From JAGIBJ01 sp032119595 (lineage in GTDB: Bacteria; Actinomycetota; Thermoleophilia; Solirubrobacterales; Solirubrobacteraceae), in the NCBI GenBank assembly GCA_032119595.1, contig JAUMBQ010000003.1, positions 124,001-188,000 of the forward strand: DNA of 64,000 bases, read 5' to 3'. A model generated the notes under the pieces. It saw only the letters and a program-made list of their open reading frames with translations, was not told the origin of the DNA and did not search any database. A program made the position numbers and the translations under genes. Of the stretch, positions 42,300 to 49,973 are shown one piece after another (position 1 is the first letter of the stretch; each line of letters opens with the position of its first letter).

Positions 42300-43406
42300 A
42301 TGAGCCGTCATGAATACGCACGGGAGCGCAGCCGCGTCGAGACCGACGGGCTCGTAGAGCGGCACTTCGGCCCCGCCAGCCCCCGGAGCCAGCGGATGGC
42401 CGCCGCATTCCGTTTCACCATCCATCGCACGGTCAGCGCCTGGCGCCCCACGTCACGCGGCATCAAGATCGCCCGTCGCGCCTTCGACCCCGGCACGACC
42501 GTGCCGCCCATCCGCGGCACACGGTTCCAGCGACGCATGATCGGCGGCGTGCCGGTGGAATGGAGCGTCGCGCTCCGTGCGGCCGAGGTCGACGAGCACG
42601 AGCGCGTGATCCTGTATTTCCACGGCGGTGGCTTCGTGATGGGCTCGCCCCGCACGCACCGCAACTTGGTCTCCCGCCTCTCGCACGTGACGGCGACGCC
42701 GGTGGCGTCGGTCGACTACCGGATGGTGCCCGAGGCGTCGATCCAGGCGAGCCGCGCCGACGCGCTGGCGGTCTACAAGGGCCTGCTCGAGTCGGGGTAC
42801 CCGCCGGAGGCGATCGTCACGGTCGGTGACTCGGCGGGCGGCAACCTCGCCGCGTACGTCGCCCTGGCCTCGATCGAGCAGGGCCTCCCCGTGCCCGCCG
42901 CGCAAATCTTGCTCTCGCCGTGGCTGGATCTCACCTCCGGCGGCCCCTCCCGCGTCACCAACGCGGGCACGGAGTTCTTCCTTGGTGGCGAGGTCCTGAG
43001 CCGCATCGCCCACGTGCTCGTTCCCGATCACCACGAGCGGTACGACTGGCACAACTCGCCGCTTCACGCCCCTGCGGAGATGCTGCGGCAGCTCCCGCCG
43101 ACGCTGATCCAGATCGGGTCGGCGGAGGTGCTCGCCGACGACGGCGTGTCGATGGCGCGAGCGATCGGCGAGGCTGGTGGCCGTGCCGAGCTCCAGACCT
43201 ACGACGAGCAGGGGCATGTCGTCGCGCTGTGGGCGGGCAATCCTGACGCTCGGCGCGCGCTGAAGGAGATCGCACTCTGGCTGCGCGAGGTGTTGGACGA
43301 CGACCGTGAGCCAAGCGCGCCCACGGACGAGGTGATCGACGAGGCGACTGAGGCCGCTCCGGCGGACTCGCCGGTAGACCGGGCTCGCAAGACGTTCCCG
43401 GGCTGA
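42300..43406 (+). CDS. Alpha/beta hydrolase, hormone-sensitive-lipase type esterase
   Basis: 368 residues. HSL-family motifs: oxyanion loop YFHGGGFVMGSPRTH, nucleophile elbow VGDSAGGNLAAY (Ser), Asp in IGSAEVLADDGVSMARA and His in YDEQGHVVALW complete the triad. An N-terminal ~100-residue cap precedes the core, and a ~45-residue acidic C-terminal tail (DDDREPSAPTDEVIDEATEAAP) follows. No signal peptide, so probably cytoplasmic. Hydrolyses carboxyl esters; substrate unknown. Confidence 0.93.
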   Translation: MSRHEYARERSRVETDGLVERHFGPASPRSQRMAAAFRFTIHRTVSAWRPTSRGIKIARRAFDPGTTVPPIRGTRFQRRMIGGVPVEWSVALRAAEVDEHERVILYFHGGGFVMGSPRTHRNLVSRLSHVTATPVASVDYRMVPEASIQASRADALAVYKGLLESGYPPEAIVTVGDSAGGNLAAYVALASIEQGLPVPAAQILLSPWLDLTSGGPSRVTNAGTEFFLGGEVLSRIAHVLVPDHHERYDWHNSPLHAPAEMLRQLPPTLIQIGSAEVLADDGVSMARAIGEAGGRAELQTYDEQGHVVALWAGNPDARRALKEIALWLREVLDDDREPSAPTDEVIDEATEAAPADSPVDRARKTFPG

Positions 43407-43469
43407 GGCGCGACGGGCGTCTGGCGCCGCCGTCCAGCCCGGGTGGATGAGTCCGCCGCCGGGCTCGCC

Positions 43470-43475
43470 TACCAT
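43470..43475 (+). promoter_or_regulatory. -10 box of the RNase H gene
   Basis: TACCAT 8 nt before ATG 43484; leaderless arrangement. Confidence 0.5.
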
Positions 43476-43483
43476 CGGTCGGG

Positions 43484-44008
43484 ATGCCTCCTGCCCGCCG
43501 CCCCCGCGCCCGCAAGCCCGTCGTCGAGACCCCCGCCGAACAGCGCCCGGGCGAGACCCTCATCTGGACCGACGGCGCCTGCAGTGGCAATCCTGGCCCC
43601 GGCGGATGGGCCGCGATCGTCGTCCCCGCTGACGGCGGCGATCCGATCGAGCTCTCCGGCGGCGAGCCCGAGACGACCAACAACCGCATGGAGTTCTCCG
43701 CAGCGCTCAATGGCCTGCGTTCCCTGCCCGATCACGCACAGGTCTGCGTGGTGACCGACTCGCAGCTGCTCGTCAACTCGATGACGACCTGGCTTGCGGG
43801 TTGGAAGCGAAAGGGCTGGAAGACCGCGTCCGGCTCGCCGGTCAAGAATCAGGACCTCGTGATGGCGCTCGATGCTGAGATGCAGCGCCTGGATGCCGTG
43901 CGCTGGCATTGGGTCCGAGGGCACCAGACGGGCAACGGTCACGAGCACAAGGCGCTCAACGACCGGGCCGACCGCCTCGCGGTTGCCGCGGCGGCAGCCG
44001 CCAATTAG
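43484..44008 (+). CDS. rnhA: Ribonuclease HI
   Basis: 174 residues. Degrades RNA in RNA-DNA hybrids. Catalytic residues visible: Asp in WTDGACSGNPGPGGWAA, Glu in NNRMEFSAALNGL, Asp in VVTDSQLLVNSM, and Asp in LNDRADRLA, with the flexible-loop His in WVRGHQTGNGHEH. An N-terminal ~25-residue basic, Pro-rich tail precedes the domain. It is monocistronic, with a TANNNT box just upstream and a long hairpin 40 nt downstream. Confidence 0.97.
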   Translation: MPPARRPRARKPVVETPAEQRPGETLIWTDGACSGNPGPGGWAAIVVPADGGDPIELSGGEPETTNNRMEFSAALNGLRSLPDHAQVCVVTDSQLLVNSMTTWLAGWKRKGWKTASGSPVKNQDLVMALDAEMQRLDAVRWHWVRGHQTGNGHEHKALNDRADRLAVAAAAAAN

Positions 44009-44048
44009 GGCCGCCGCGGCGGGCCCCACATGGGGTCGCTGCGACGGC

Positions 44049-44108
44049 ACGACTGCTGCGGTGGGGACGGCAGGCAATCCATGCCCGCCGCCCCACCGCA
44101 GCAGTCGT
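44049..44108 (+). terminator. Long 60-nt hairpin after rnhA
   Basis: Arms 44049-44066 and 44091-44108 are perfect 18-bp complements (acgactgctgcggtgggg). Inside, 44068-44076 pairs with 44082-44090 with one mismatch, leaving a 5-nt loop. No T-run follows, so termination is assumed rather than shown. The rest of the 576-nt gap to 44585 has no convincing gene; only the promoter at 44495 is clear. Confidence 0.6.
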
Positions 44109-44494
44109 CATGTCCACCTCTATCCGACGCCGCGCCGAAATTCACCTCGCTTGTGAACGGAGACCGGGTCGCGCCCGGGCTCGCGGTCCTGCTAGCGGCC
44201 CCCGCCACGGCCGGCAAACGGGCTGATTCAACGACTGTTCGACCGCTCCAAAGACGCTGTCCGGTATGCAAACGGTGGTGACGGACCCCCGCTCTTGGCC
44301 GTTGCAACGAATCTGGCACGCGCGTCCAGAAGTCGCGTCCAGGCGGGGACACCGAGCCGCCTAGCGCGATAAGACCCCAGCACGCCGCCGAAAAGGCACA
44401 TCCCGGAGCGTTGCGTGGCCGTTTGTTGGATCTCGCCGCGCGGAAATTCCCTGCACCCCAGTGCAAGGTCGATCACAGTGGGACGGGCCGACGA

Positions 44495-44523
44495 TTGTTT
44501 GCCGGGGATCCCTCCGGTACAGT
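44495..44523 (+). promoter_or_regulatory. Sigma-70-type promoter of the LPFTG protein gene
   Basis: -35 TTGTTT (44495-44500), a 17-bp spacer and -10 TACAGT (44518-44523). The leader to ATG 44585 would be about 55 nt. Confidence 0.65.
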
Positions 44524-44584
44524 GAATTCTTCGACGGTCCTTCCCATCCAGGACCCGCCCGACCTGCCTACCGGTCCTAACTGC

Positions 44585-44911
44585 ATGCTGCACCCCCGCC
44601 TTCTCGCACTGGCACTTTCCTTCTTCTTCGTTTCGGCACCTGTCGTCGTCGTCCCGGCTGCCTTTGCGGCGTCCGCGACGCAGGACGCTTACGACGACAC
44701 CGGCGAGGTCGTCGAAGACGCCGACGAGCCCGCCGACGACACCGGCGTGTCGCCGGCCGACACCGAAGAGACGGCTGAGGCTTCGCCCTCGACCGCCGCT
44801 TCGACCAGTCTTCCGTTCACCGGCCTCGAAGCCGGACTGATCGCCGCCGCAGGCCTCGGCCTCGCCGGCACGGGCCTGGTGCTTCGCCGCGCCGCCCGCG
44901 ACCAGGCCTGA
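44585..44911 (+). CDS. Small secreted protein with LPFTG cell-wall sorting signal
   Basis: 108 residues: a signal peptide (LLALALSFFFVSAPVVVVPAAFAASA), a ~50-residue acidic, Asp/Glu/Thr-rich stretch (YDDTGEVVEDADEPADDTG), then LPFTG, a hydrophobic helix (LIAAAGLGLAGTGLVL) and the basic end RRAARDQA. This is the layout of sortase substrates linked to peptidoglycan. No sortase gene lies in the window. The mature part is too short for an enzyme; a surface or spacer role is likely. Confidence 0.85.
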   Translation: MLHPRLLALALSFFFVSAPVVVVPAAFAASATQDAYDDTGEVVEDADEPADDTGVSPADTEETAEASPSTAASTSLPFTGLEAGLIAAAGLGLAGTGLVLRRAARDQA

Positions 44912-44960
44912 GCCACGCCAGCGGGCTCCACGCTGAGCCCGCACCGCAGTTTGTAGACCT

Positions 44961-44986
44961 CTGAGGGCCGCCGTCGCGGCCCTCAG
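44961..44986 (+). terminator. Hairpin terminator after the LPFTG gene
   Basis: Perfect 11-bp stem ctgagggccgc / gcggccctcag with a CGTC loop, followed by TCGTTT. It overlaps the end of the convergent small gene and may serve both strands. Confidence 0.8.
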
Positions 44987-45198
44987 TCGTTTCCGGGGCC
45001 GGGTGGTTCGTGGCCTTCACACCGCACCACCGGCAGCGGCGGGTATTTGCGGTAGCCGGCCTCCTTCCGCAGGCCTCGCTCGCACATCAGGAACGTCGAG
45101 CCGCGTCCGCTGCGGATCACTCGGAGGTGCGCACAGGAGCGGCATAGACCTGCGGGCGGAGCCGGCGGTGTAGGGAACGCGGTCACAGGGCGGATCAT
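44983..45198 (-). CDS. Small four-cysteine (probable zinc-binding) protein
   Basis: 71 residues from ATG 45198. Pattern: LCRSCAHLRVIRSGRGSTFLMCERG, then YRKYPPLPVVRCEGHEPP. Four Cys (CxxC ... C ... C) and the KYPPLPV-RC ending recall a small family in actinobacterial genomes that probably binds one zinc ion; its function is unknown. Divergent from the ABC transporter pair, with only about 25 bp between the two starts, so their promoters overlap. Confidence 0.78.
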   Translation of the reverse strand: MIRPVTAFPTPPAPPAGLCRSCAHLRVIRSGRGSTFLMCERGLRKEAGYRKYPPLPVVRCEGHEPPGPGND

Positions 45199-45210
45199 GC
45201 CGGACCGCCC

Positions 45211-45216
45211 TAGCAT
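45211..45216 (+). promoter_or_regulatory. -10 box of the ABC exporter operon
   Basis: TAGCAT 7 nt before GTG 45224. It supports GTG 45224 over the upstream ATG codons as the start. Confidence 0.45.
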
Positions 45217-45223
45217 GGGGCGC

Positions 45224-46987
45224 GTGCGCACCTTCACCCGTCTGCTCGGCTTTCTCGCGCCGTACAAGGTCGGGTCGATCCTCTCGGTGGTCTTCGCGCT
45301 CCTGGCGATGATCGGGACGGTTGCGATCCCGGCGATCAGCGGGCGCGCCATCGACGCGGCCACCGCGGGCGACCGTTCGGCCCTCACGAACTGGATCTGG
45401 GCGCTCGCCGCCGCGGCGTTGGCTCGGTGGATCCTGACCGTGGCGCGTCGGGAGATCGCGGGCCGGGTGTCGCTGGGCGTGGAGCGCGACCTGCGCCGGG
45501 GGTTCATGACCCACCTTCAGTCCCTGGAACTCGCCTATTTCGAGGGCAGCCGAACGGGGCAGATGATGTCGCGCGCGACCGTCGATCTCGCTGCCGTGCG
45601 GTTCTTCCTCGGGTACGGCCTGATCTTCATGGTGCAGTCGGCCCTCACGATCATCCTGAGCGCGATCGCGATGATCTGGATCAACCCGGCGCTCGCCGTC
45701 CAAGCCCTCGCGCCCGTCCCGTTCGTTGTTTGGATCGCGCGGCGCTACGGGATCCGCGCGAGGCCGTCGCTGCAGGAGGTCCAGCAGCGGGTCGGTGAGC
45801 TCACCTCGGAAGCCGAGGAAAGCATCAGCGGCGTCCGCGTCGTCCGGGCGTTCGCGCGGGAAGACCGCCAGCGTGAGCGTTTCGCCCACTCCGCCGAGCG
45901 CGTCTTCGCACAGTCCATGGACGCGACCAAACTGCGCGCCTTCTACAACCCACTGATTGGCTTCCTCCCCCAGATCGGACTCGTGCTGGTGCTACTCGTC
46001 GGTGGCCGGCAGGTCATCAACGGGAATCTCACGATCGGCGAGTTCACCGCGTTCTACGTCTATGTGCTGGCTCTGCTCGGCCCGATGCGGATCCTCGGCA
46101 CGTCGCTCGGAATGGCCCAGCGGGCCATCGCGTCCGGCGCCCGGCTGTTTGAGGTGCTTGACCGGGAACCGCGGATCGTGGCGGCCGAGCACCCGATCCC
46201 GCTGCCGGACGGGCCGGGCCACATCGAGCTGCATGACGTGTCGCTGCAGTTCGAGCGCGCGAGCGTCGACGCCGTCTCGGGCCTCGACCTGGAGATCGCT
46301 GGCGGGCAGGTGGTCGCCATCGTCGGGCCGACGGGGTCGGGCAAGAGCGCCGTCGCCGCCCTGATCTCCAGGCTCTACGACCCGACGGGTGGCGAGGTCC
46401 GGCTCGAGGGCGTCGATCTTCGCGACCTCGACCCGATCGCGCTGCGCCGAGAGATCGCAGTCGTCGACGACGCGCCGTTCCTGTTCACCGCCTCGATCCG
46501 CGACAACATCGCTTACGCACGGCCCGACGCCACCGACGAGGAGGTCGTCCTGGCCGCACAACGCGCACAGATCCACGCGACGATCGTCGGGATGGATCAG
46601 GGCTACGCCACTCAGATCGGCGAACGTGGTTTGACGCTGTCTGGCGGTCAGCGTCAGCGTCTCGCGATTGCCCGCGCGTTGATCGCCCAGCCCCGCGTGC
46701 TGGTGCTCGATGACGCCACCGCCGCCGTCGACGCCACGACCGAGCTCGCGCTCGTCGAGGGCTTGCGCGACGCCGTGAGCGGGCGCACCGCGCTCCTCAT
46801 CACGAATCGCCCGGCCACGCTCGCTCTGGCTGATGAGATCGTCGTGCTCGACCACGGGCACGTGGTCGACCGCGGCACGGCGACCGCACTCCGGGAGCGC
46901 TGCGAACTCTTCCGCGACCTGACCGACCTCGGCGCCGAGTACGCACCGAGCTTGGCGCTGGCAGCACGCGAGGTGGAGGGCCTATGA
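45224..46987 (+). CDS. ABC exporter half-transporter with degenerate ATP site
   Basis: 587 residues from GTG 45224 (ATG 45215 and 45197 are alternatives). Six-helix exporter domain followed by an ATPase domain with Walker A GPTGSGKS and signature LSGGQRQR. The catalytic elements are altered: the Q-loop reads VVDDAPFLF (no Gln), Walker B ends LDDA instead of LDEA, and the switch His is Asn (LLITNRPATL). This is the pattern of the non-catalytic partner in heterodimeric exporters such as TM287/288 and BmrCD. It pairs with the product of the next gene, which overlaps it by 4 nt. Exported substrate unknown. Confidence 0.92.
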   Translation: MRTFTRLLGFLAPYKVGSILSVVFALLAMIGTVAIPAISGRAIDAATAGDRSALTNWIWALAAAALARWILTVARREIAGRVSLGVERDLRRGFMTHLQSLELAYFEGSRTGQMMSRATVDLAAVRFFLGYGLIFMVQSALTIILSAIAMIWINPALAVQALAPVPFVVWIARRYGIRARPSLQEVQQRVGELTSEAEESISGVRVVRAFAREDRQRERFAHSAERVFAQSMDATKLRAFYNPLIGFLPQIGLVLVLLVGGRQVINGNLTIGEFTAFYVYVLALLGPMRILGTSLGMAQRAIASGARLFEVLDREPRIVAAEHPIPLPDGPGHIELHDVSLQFERASVDAVSGLDLEIAGGQVVAIVGPTGSGKSAVAALISRLYDPTGGEVRLEGVDLRDLDPIALRREIAVVDDAPFLFTASIRDNIAYARPDATDEEVVLAAQRAQIHATIVGMDQGYATQIGERGLTLSGGQRQRLAIARALIAQPRVLVLDDATAAVDATTELALVEGLRDAVSGRTALLITNRPATLALADEIVVLDHGHVVDRGTATALRERCELFRDLTDLGAEYAPSLALAAREVEGL

Positions 46988-48909
46988 GCGGCGACGGCAG
47001 CCCACGGATGGCGCCGCTCCCCGAGCCGCCGCCGAAGCGTGAGGCCCGCGAGCGCGGCGCCGGTCGACGCGACATTCGCCGGCGCCTGGAGGCGACCCGC
47101 GGCGGGGGCGCGAAGCTGAGGCGCCTCGGCGTCCTGCTGCGGCCGTACCGCGGCCGGACCATCGCGATGTTCATCGCGCTGATCGCCGCGACGCTCGCGT
47201 CCCTCGCCCCCGGCCCGCTCGTCAAACACGCGATCGACGACGGCATCCGAGCTGGCAACCTCGGGGTGCTCTACCTCGTCGTGGGGCTGTTCGTGGTCTC
47301 CGCCCTGCTCGTGTGGCTTGGCACCGCCGTCCAGACTTACCTGGTGAGCTGGGTCGGCCAGCGGGTGCTCCAGGACCTGCGCATCCAGATCTTCGACCAC
47401 CTGCAGAAGCTGCCGGTCGCGTTCTACGAGCGCAAGCGCACCGGCGTGCTGATCTCCCGCCTCACGAACGACGTCCAGGCGCTCGACACGCTCGTCTCCG
47501 ACGCGGTGGTGACGCTCTTCCAGTCCACGCTGACGCTGCTTGGTGCCGCCGTGATCCTGTTCGTCTACGACCCGGGCTTGGCGCTTCTGAGCTTCACCGT
47601 GCTGCCGTTCGTGGTGATCGGGTCCGTCGTGTTCCGGATTGCGTCAGCCGACGCGTATCGCCGCACCCGGGAGACGATCGGCGCGCTCACGGCCGAACTC
47701 CAGGAGACGCTGTCTGGTGTGCGCGTGGTGCGCGCGTTCGGACGGGAGGATCGCCACGAGCAGCGATTCGCCGAACTCAACGAGGAGAACCGGTCGGCCA
47801 ACATGACGACGGTCCATCTCAACGCCGCCTACTTCCCGGCCGTCGAGTTCACCAGTGCGCTCGCAACCTTGCTCGTCCTGGCCGTCGGCGGCGTGCAGGT
47901 GGTGCAGGGCGAGACGACCGTCGGCGTGCTCGTGCTCTTCATGGCGACGCTCGGCAGCTTCTTCGACCCCATCCAGCAGCTCAGCCAGCTCTACACCACC
48001 TACCAGTCCGGGATGGCCGCGCTCGACAAGATCTTCGAACTGCTCGACGAACCGGTCGAGCTCGACGACGCCAAGGATGCCGTCGAGCTGCCCCATGTCG
48101 CCGGGCGCCTCACGCTCGAGGGGGTGAGCTTCCGGTACTCCCCTCAGACGCCGTGGGCGCTCCAGGATGTCGATGTTGAGCTGGAGGCCGGCAAGACGCT
48201 GGCGCTCGTCGGAGCCACCGGCGCCGGGAAATCGACGCTCGCCAAGCTCCTTGCCCGCTTCTACGACCCGACCGAGGGTGCGGTGCTCGTCGACGGCCAC
48301 GACCTGCGCTCGGTCACGCAACACTCGCTGCGCAGCCAGCTCGGGATCGTGCCGCAGGAGCCGTTCCTGTTCTCCGGCACCATCGGCGAGAACCTGCGCT
48401 TCGGGGCCCCGGACGCGCCCGACGACGTGGTGCTCGCGGCGCTGGACGCGGTCGGGGCCAAGGCGTTCGTCCTTGAGCTACCGCAGGGGCTGAACGCGGA
48501 GATCGGGGAGCGTGGCGTCCAGCTGTCGGGCGGCCAGCGCCAGCTCCTGGCGTTCGCCCGCGCGCTGCTCTCGGATCCCCGCATGCTGATCCTCGACGAG
48601 GCGACGGCGGCCGTCGACCCGCGGTCCGAGCGGCAGATCGAGCAGGCGCTCCACACCCTGATGCGCGGCCGGACCGTCGTCGTGATTGCGCATCGCCTGA
48701 GCACGATCCGCAATGCCGACCAAATTGCGGTCTTGGATGGCGGCCGCATCACGGAGCGTGGGACGCATGAGGAACTCGTCGCCGCGGGCGGCATGTACGC
48801 CGACCTCGATGCGAGCTGGCGTAGCCAAGGCGTCGGGAGCGCTGGCATCGCGCCGGAGCCGCCTGAGCCGCCGGTGGCGGCGCCGGGCAGCGCATCCGCC
48901 GACGCGTAA
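46984..48909 (+). CDS. ABC exporter half-transporter, canonical ATPase partner
   Basis: 641 residues. A basic, Arg-rich N-terminal ~55 residues, six membrane helices, then an intact ATPase: Walker A GATGAGKS, Q-loop VPQEPFLFSGT, signature LSGGQRQ, Walker B LILDEATAAVD, and H-loop VVIAHRLSTI. The C-terminal ~30 residues are Pro/Ala-rich. ATG overlaps the stop of the degenerate partner, fitting a 1:1 heterodimer that exports a lipid, peptide or drug. Confidence 0.94.
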   Translation: MSGDGSPRMAPLPEPPPKREARERGAGRRDIRRRLEATRGGGAKLRRLGVLLRPYRGRTIAMFIALIAATLASLAPGPLVKHAIDDGIRAGNLGVLYLVVGLFVVSALLVWLGTAVQTYLVSWVGQRVLQDLRIQIFDHLQKLPVAFYERKRTGVLISRLTNDVQALDTLVSDAVVTLFQSTLTLLGAAVILFVYDPGLALLSFTVLPFVVIGSVVFRIASADAYRRTRETIGALTAELQETLSGVRVVRAFGREDRHEQRFAELNEENRSANMTTVHLNAAYFPAVEFTSALATLLVLAVGGVQVVQGETTVGVLVLFMATLGSFFDPIQQLSQLYTTYQSGMAALDKIFELLDEPVELDDAKDAVELPHVAGRLTLEGVSFRYSPQTPWALQDVDVELEAGKTLALVGATGAGKSTLAKLLARFYDPTEGAVLVDGHDLRSVTQHSLRSQLGIVPQEPFLFSGTIGENLRFGAPDAPDDVVLAALDAVGAKAFVLELPQGLNAEIGERGVQLSGGQRQLLAFARALLSDPRMLILDEATAAVDPRSERQIEQALHTLMRGRTVVVIAHRLSTIRNADQIAVLDGGRITERGTHEELVAAGGMYADLDASWRSQGVGSAGIAPEPPEPPVAAPGSASADA

Positions 48910-48910
48910 A

Positions 48911-48925
48911 CGCGGGAATCCCGCG
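48911..48925 (+). terminator. Short GC hairpin after the ABC exporter operon
   Basis: cgcggg / cccgcg with an AAT loop, 1 nt after the stop. There is no T-run; weak. Confidence 0.4.
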
Positions 48926-48987
48926 GGAGACGCGGAGCGACGCGGGGAGTGTTCCGCCACATCGGTTCTGGCCGACGCCATCGGGGT

Positions 48988-48993
48988 TATGGT
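48988..48993 (+). promoter_or_regulatory. -10 box of the phosphoesterase gene
   Basis: TATGGT 6 nt before ATG 49000; leaderless arrangement. Confidence 0.45.
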
Positions 48994-48999
48994 CGAGTC

Positions 49000-49752
49000 A
49001 TGTCAGGACCGGCTGTTCCGACCGTGATCGTCCAGCTCAGCGATCCGCACCTCAGCGCGGAGGACCCGGCGCGGGAGGAGCGGTTCCAGGCGGCGATCGA
49101 GCGCGTCGCCAGCCTCCATGTCTCCCCCACCGCGGTGCTCGTCACCGGCGACCTCGCCCATCACGGTGCGCCCGAGGAGTACGCGACGGCCGCGCGGCTC
49201 CTGAGCGCCATCACCGTGCCCGTGCACGTGATCCCGGGCAACAAGGACGACCGGGCCGGGCTGCGTCACGCGTTCGGGATCGCCGGGGCGCCTGCCGACC
49301 CAGTCCGGTACGTGGCCGATGCCGGCGACCTGCGGATCGTGATGACGGACTCCACGATCCCGGGCGACGTGCCGGGCCAGCTCGACGTCCGATGGATCGC
49401 CGAGCAGCTCGACGCCGAACCTGGTCGCCCGACGCTCCTGGCGTTCCACCATCCGCCGTATGCGATCGGCGTGGCCGGCCTCGACGCGGTCGGTCTCCCG
49501 GCTGCCGACGCGGCGGCCCTGTGGATCTTGCTCGAGCGCTCCCCGCAGGTACTGCGGGTCACCTCAGGCCATGTGCACCGGGCCACCTTCGGCGCGGCAG
49601 GCGGGCGCCCCGCATCGACGGCGCCGAGCGTCAGCTTTGCGTTCGACCTCGACCTCGATGGCGGCGCCGTTGCGCCCGTGGAGGAACCGCCCGGCTTCCT
49701 CGTCCACACGCTGATCCACGGCCAGCTCGTGGCGCACGTGGTGCCCGTCTGA
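49000..49752 (+). CDS. Metallophosphoesterase, CpdA-like cyclic-nucleotide phosphodiesterase family
   Basis: 250 residues with the calcineurin-like metal motifs: QLSDPHLS, LVTGDLAHHG, IPGNKDD (usually GNHD, so His is Lys here), LLAFHHPPY, and TSGHVHRATFG. The family hydrolyses 3',5'-cAMP or related phosphodiesters using two metal ions. The GNHD His normally takes part in catalysis, so its replacement by Lys may reduce or change activity. Start ATG 49000 chosen from the domain boundary and the -10 box. Confidence 0.9.
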   Translation: MSGPAVPTVIVQLSDPHLSAEDPAREERFQAAIERVASLHVSPTAVLVTGDLAHHGAPEEYATAARLLSAITVPVHVIPGNKDDRAGLRHAFGIAGAPADPVRYVADAGDLRIVMTDSTIPGDVPGQLDVRWIAEQLDAEPGRPTLLAFHHPPYAIGVAGLDAVGLPAADAAALWILLERSPQVLRVTSGHVHRATFGAAGGRPASTAPSVSFAFDLDLDGGAVAPVEEPPGFLVHTLIHGQLVAHVVPV

Positions 49753-49755
49753 GCG

Positions 49756-49944
49756 TCAGCGCCGGTTGTTCGGGTGCAGCTCCGAGCGCTGCCACACGTA
49801 GCTGGCGCACAGGAAGATGGCGACGATCGTCGCGACGTTGAACGCGAATCCACCCGCGCCACCGAAGTTCAGGAAGACCCGCAGGAGCACGAACACGGCA
49901 ACGAGCGCCGCGAGGAGCGCGACCGAGACGGGCTTGGAGAACAT
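49756..49944 (-). CDS. Small two-helix membrane protein, 62 aa
   Basis: Two hydrophobic stretches (VALLAALVAVFVLLRVFL and FAFNVATIVAIFLCASYVW) followed by a basic tail (HPNNRR). TAGCCT lies 6 nt before the ATG, a leaderless arrangement. Convergent with the phosphoesterase gene (3 nt gap). Function unknown. Confidence 0.75.
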   Translation of the reverse strand: MFSKPVSVALLAALVAVFVLLRVFLNFGGAGGFAFNVATIVAIFLCASYVWQRSELHPNNRR

Positions 49945-49950
49945 GCCCGG

Positions 49951-49956
49951 AGGCTA
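49951..49956 (-). promoter_or_regulatory. -10 box of the 62-aa membrane protein gene
   Basis: TAGCCT on the minus strand, 6 nt before ATG 49944. Confidence 0.45.
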
Positions 49957-49973
49957 ACGAACGCTGCGGGCGG

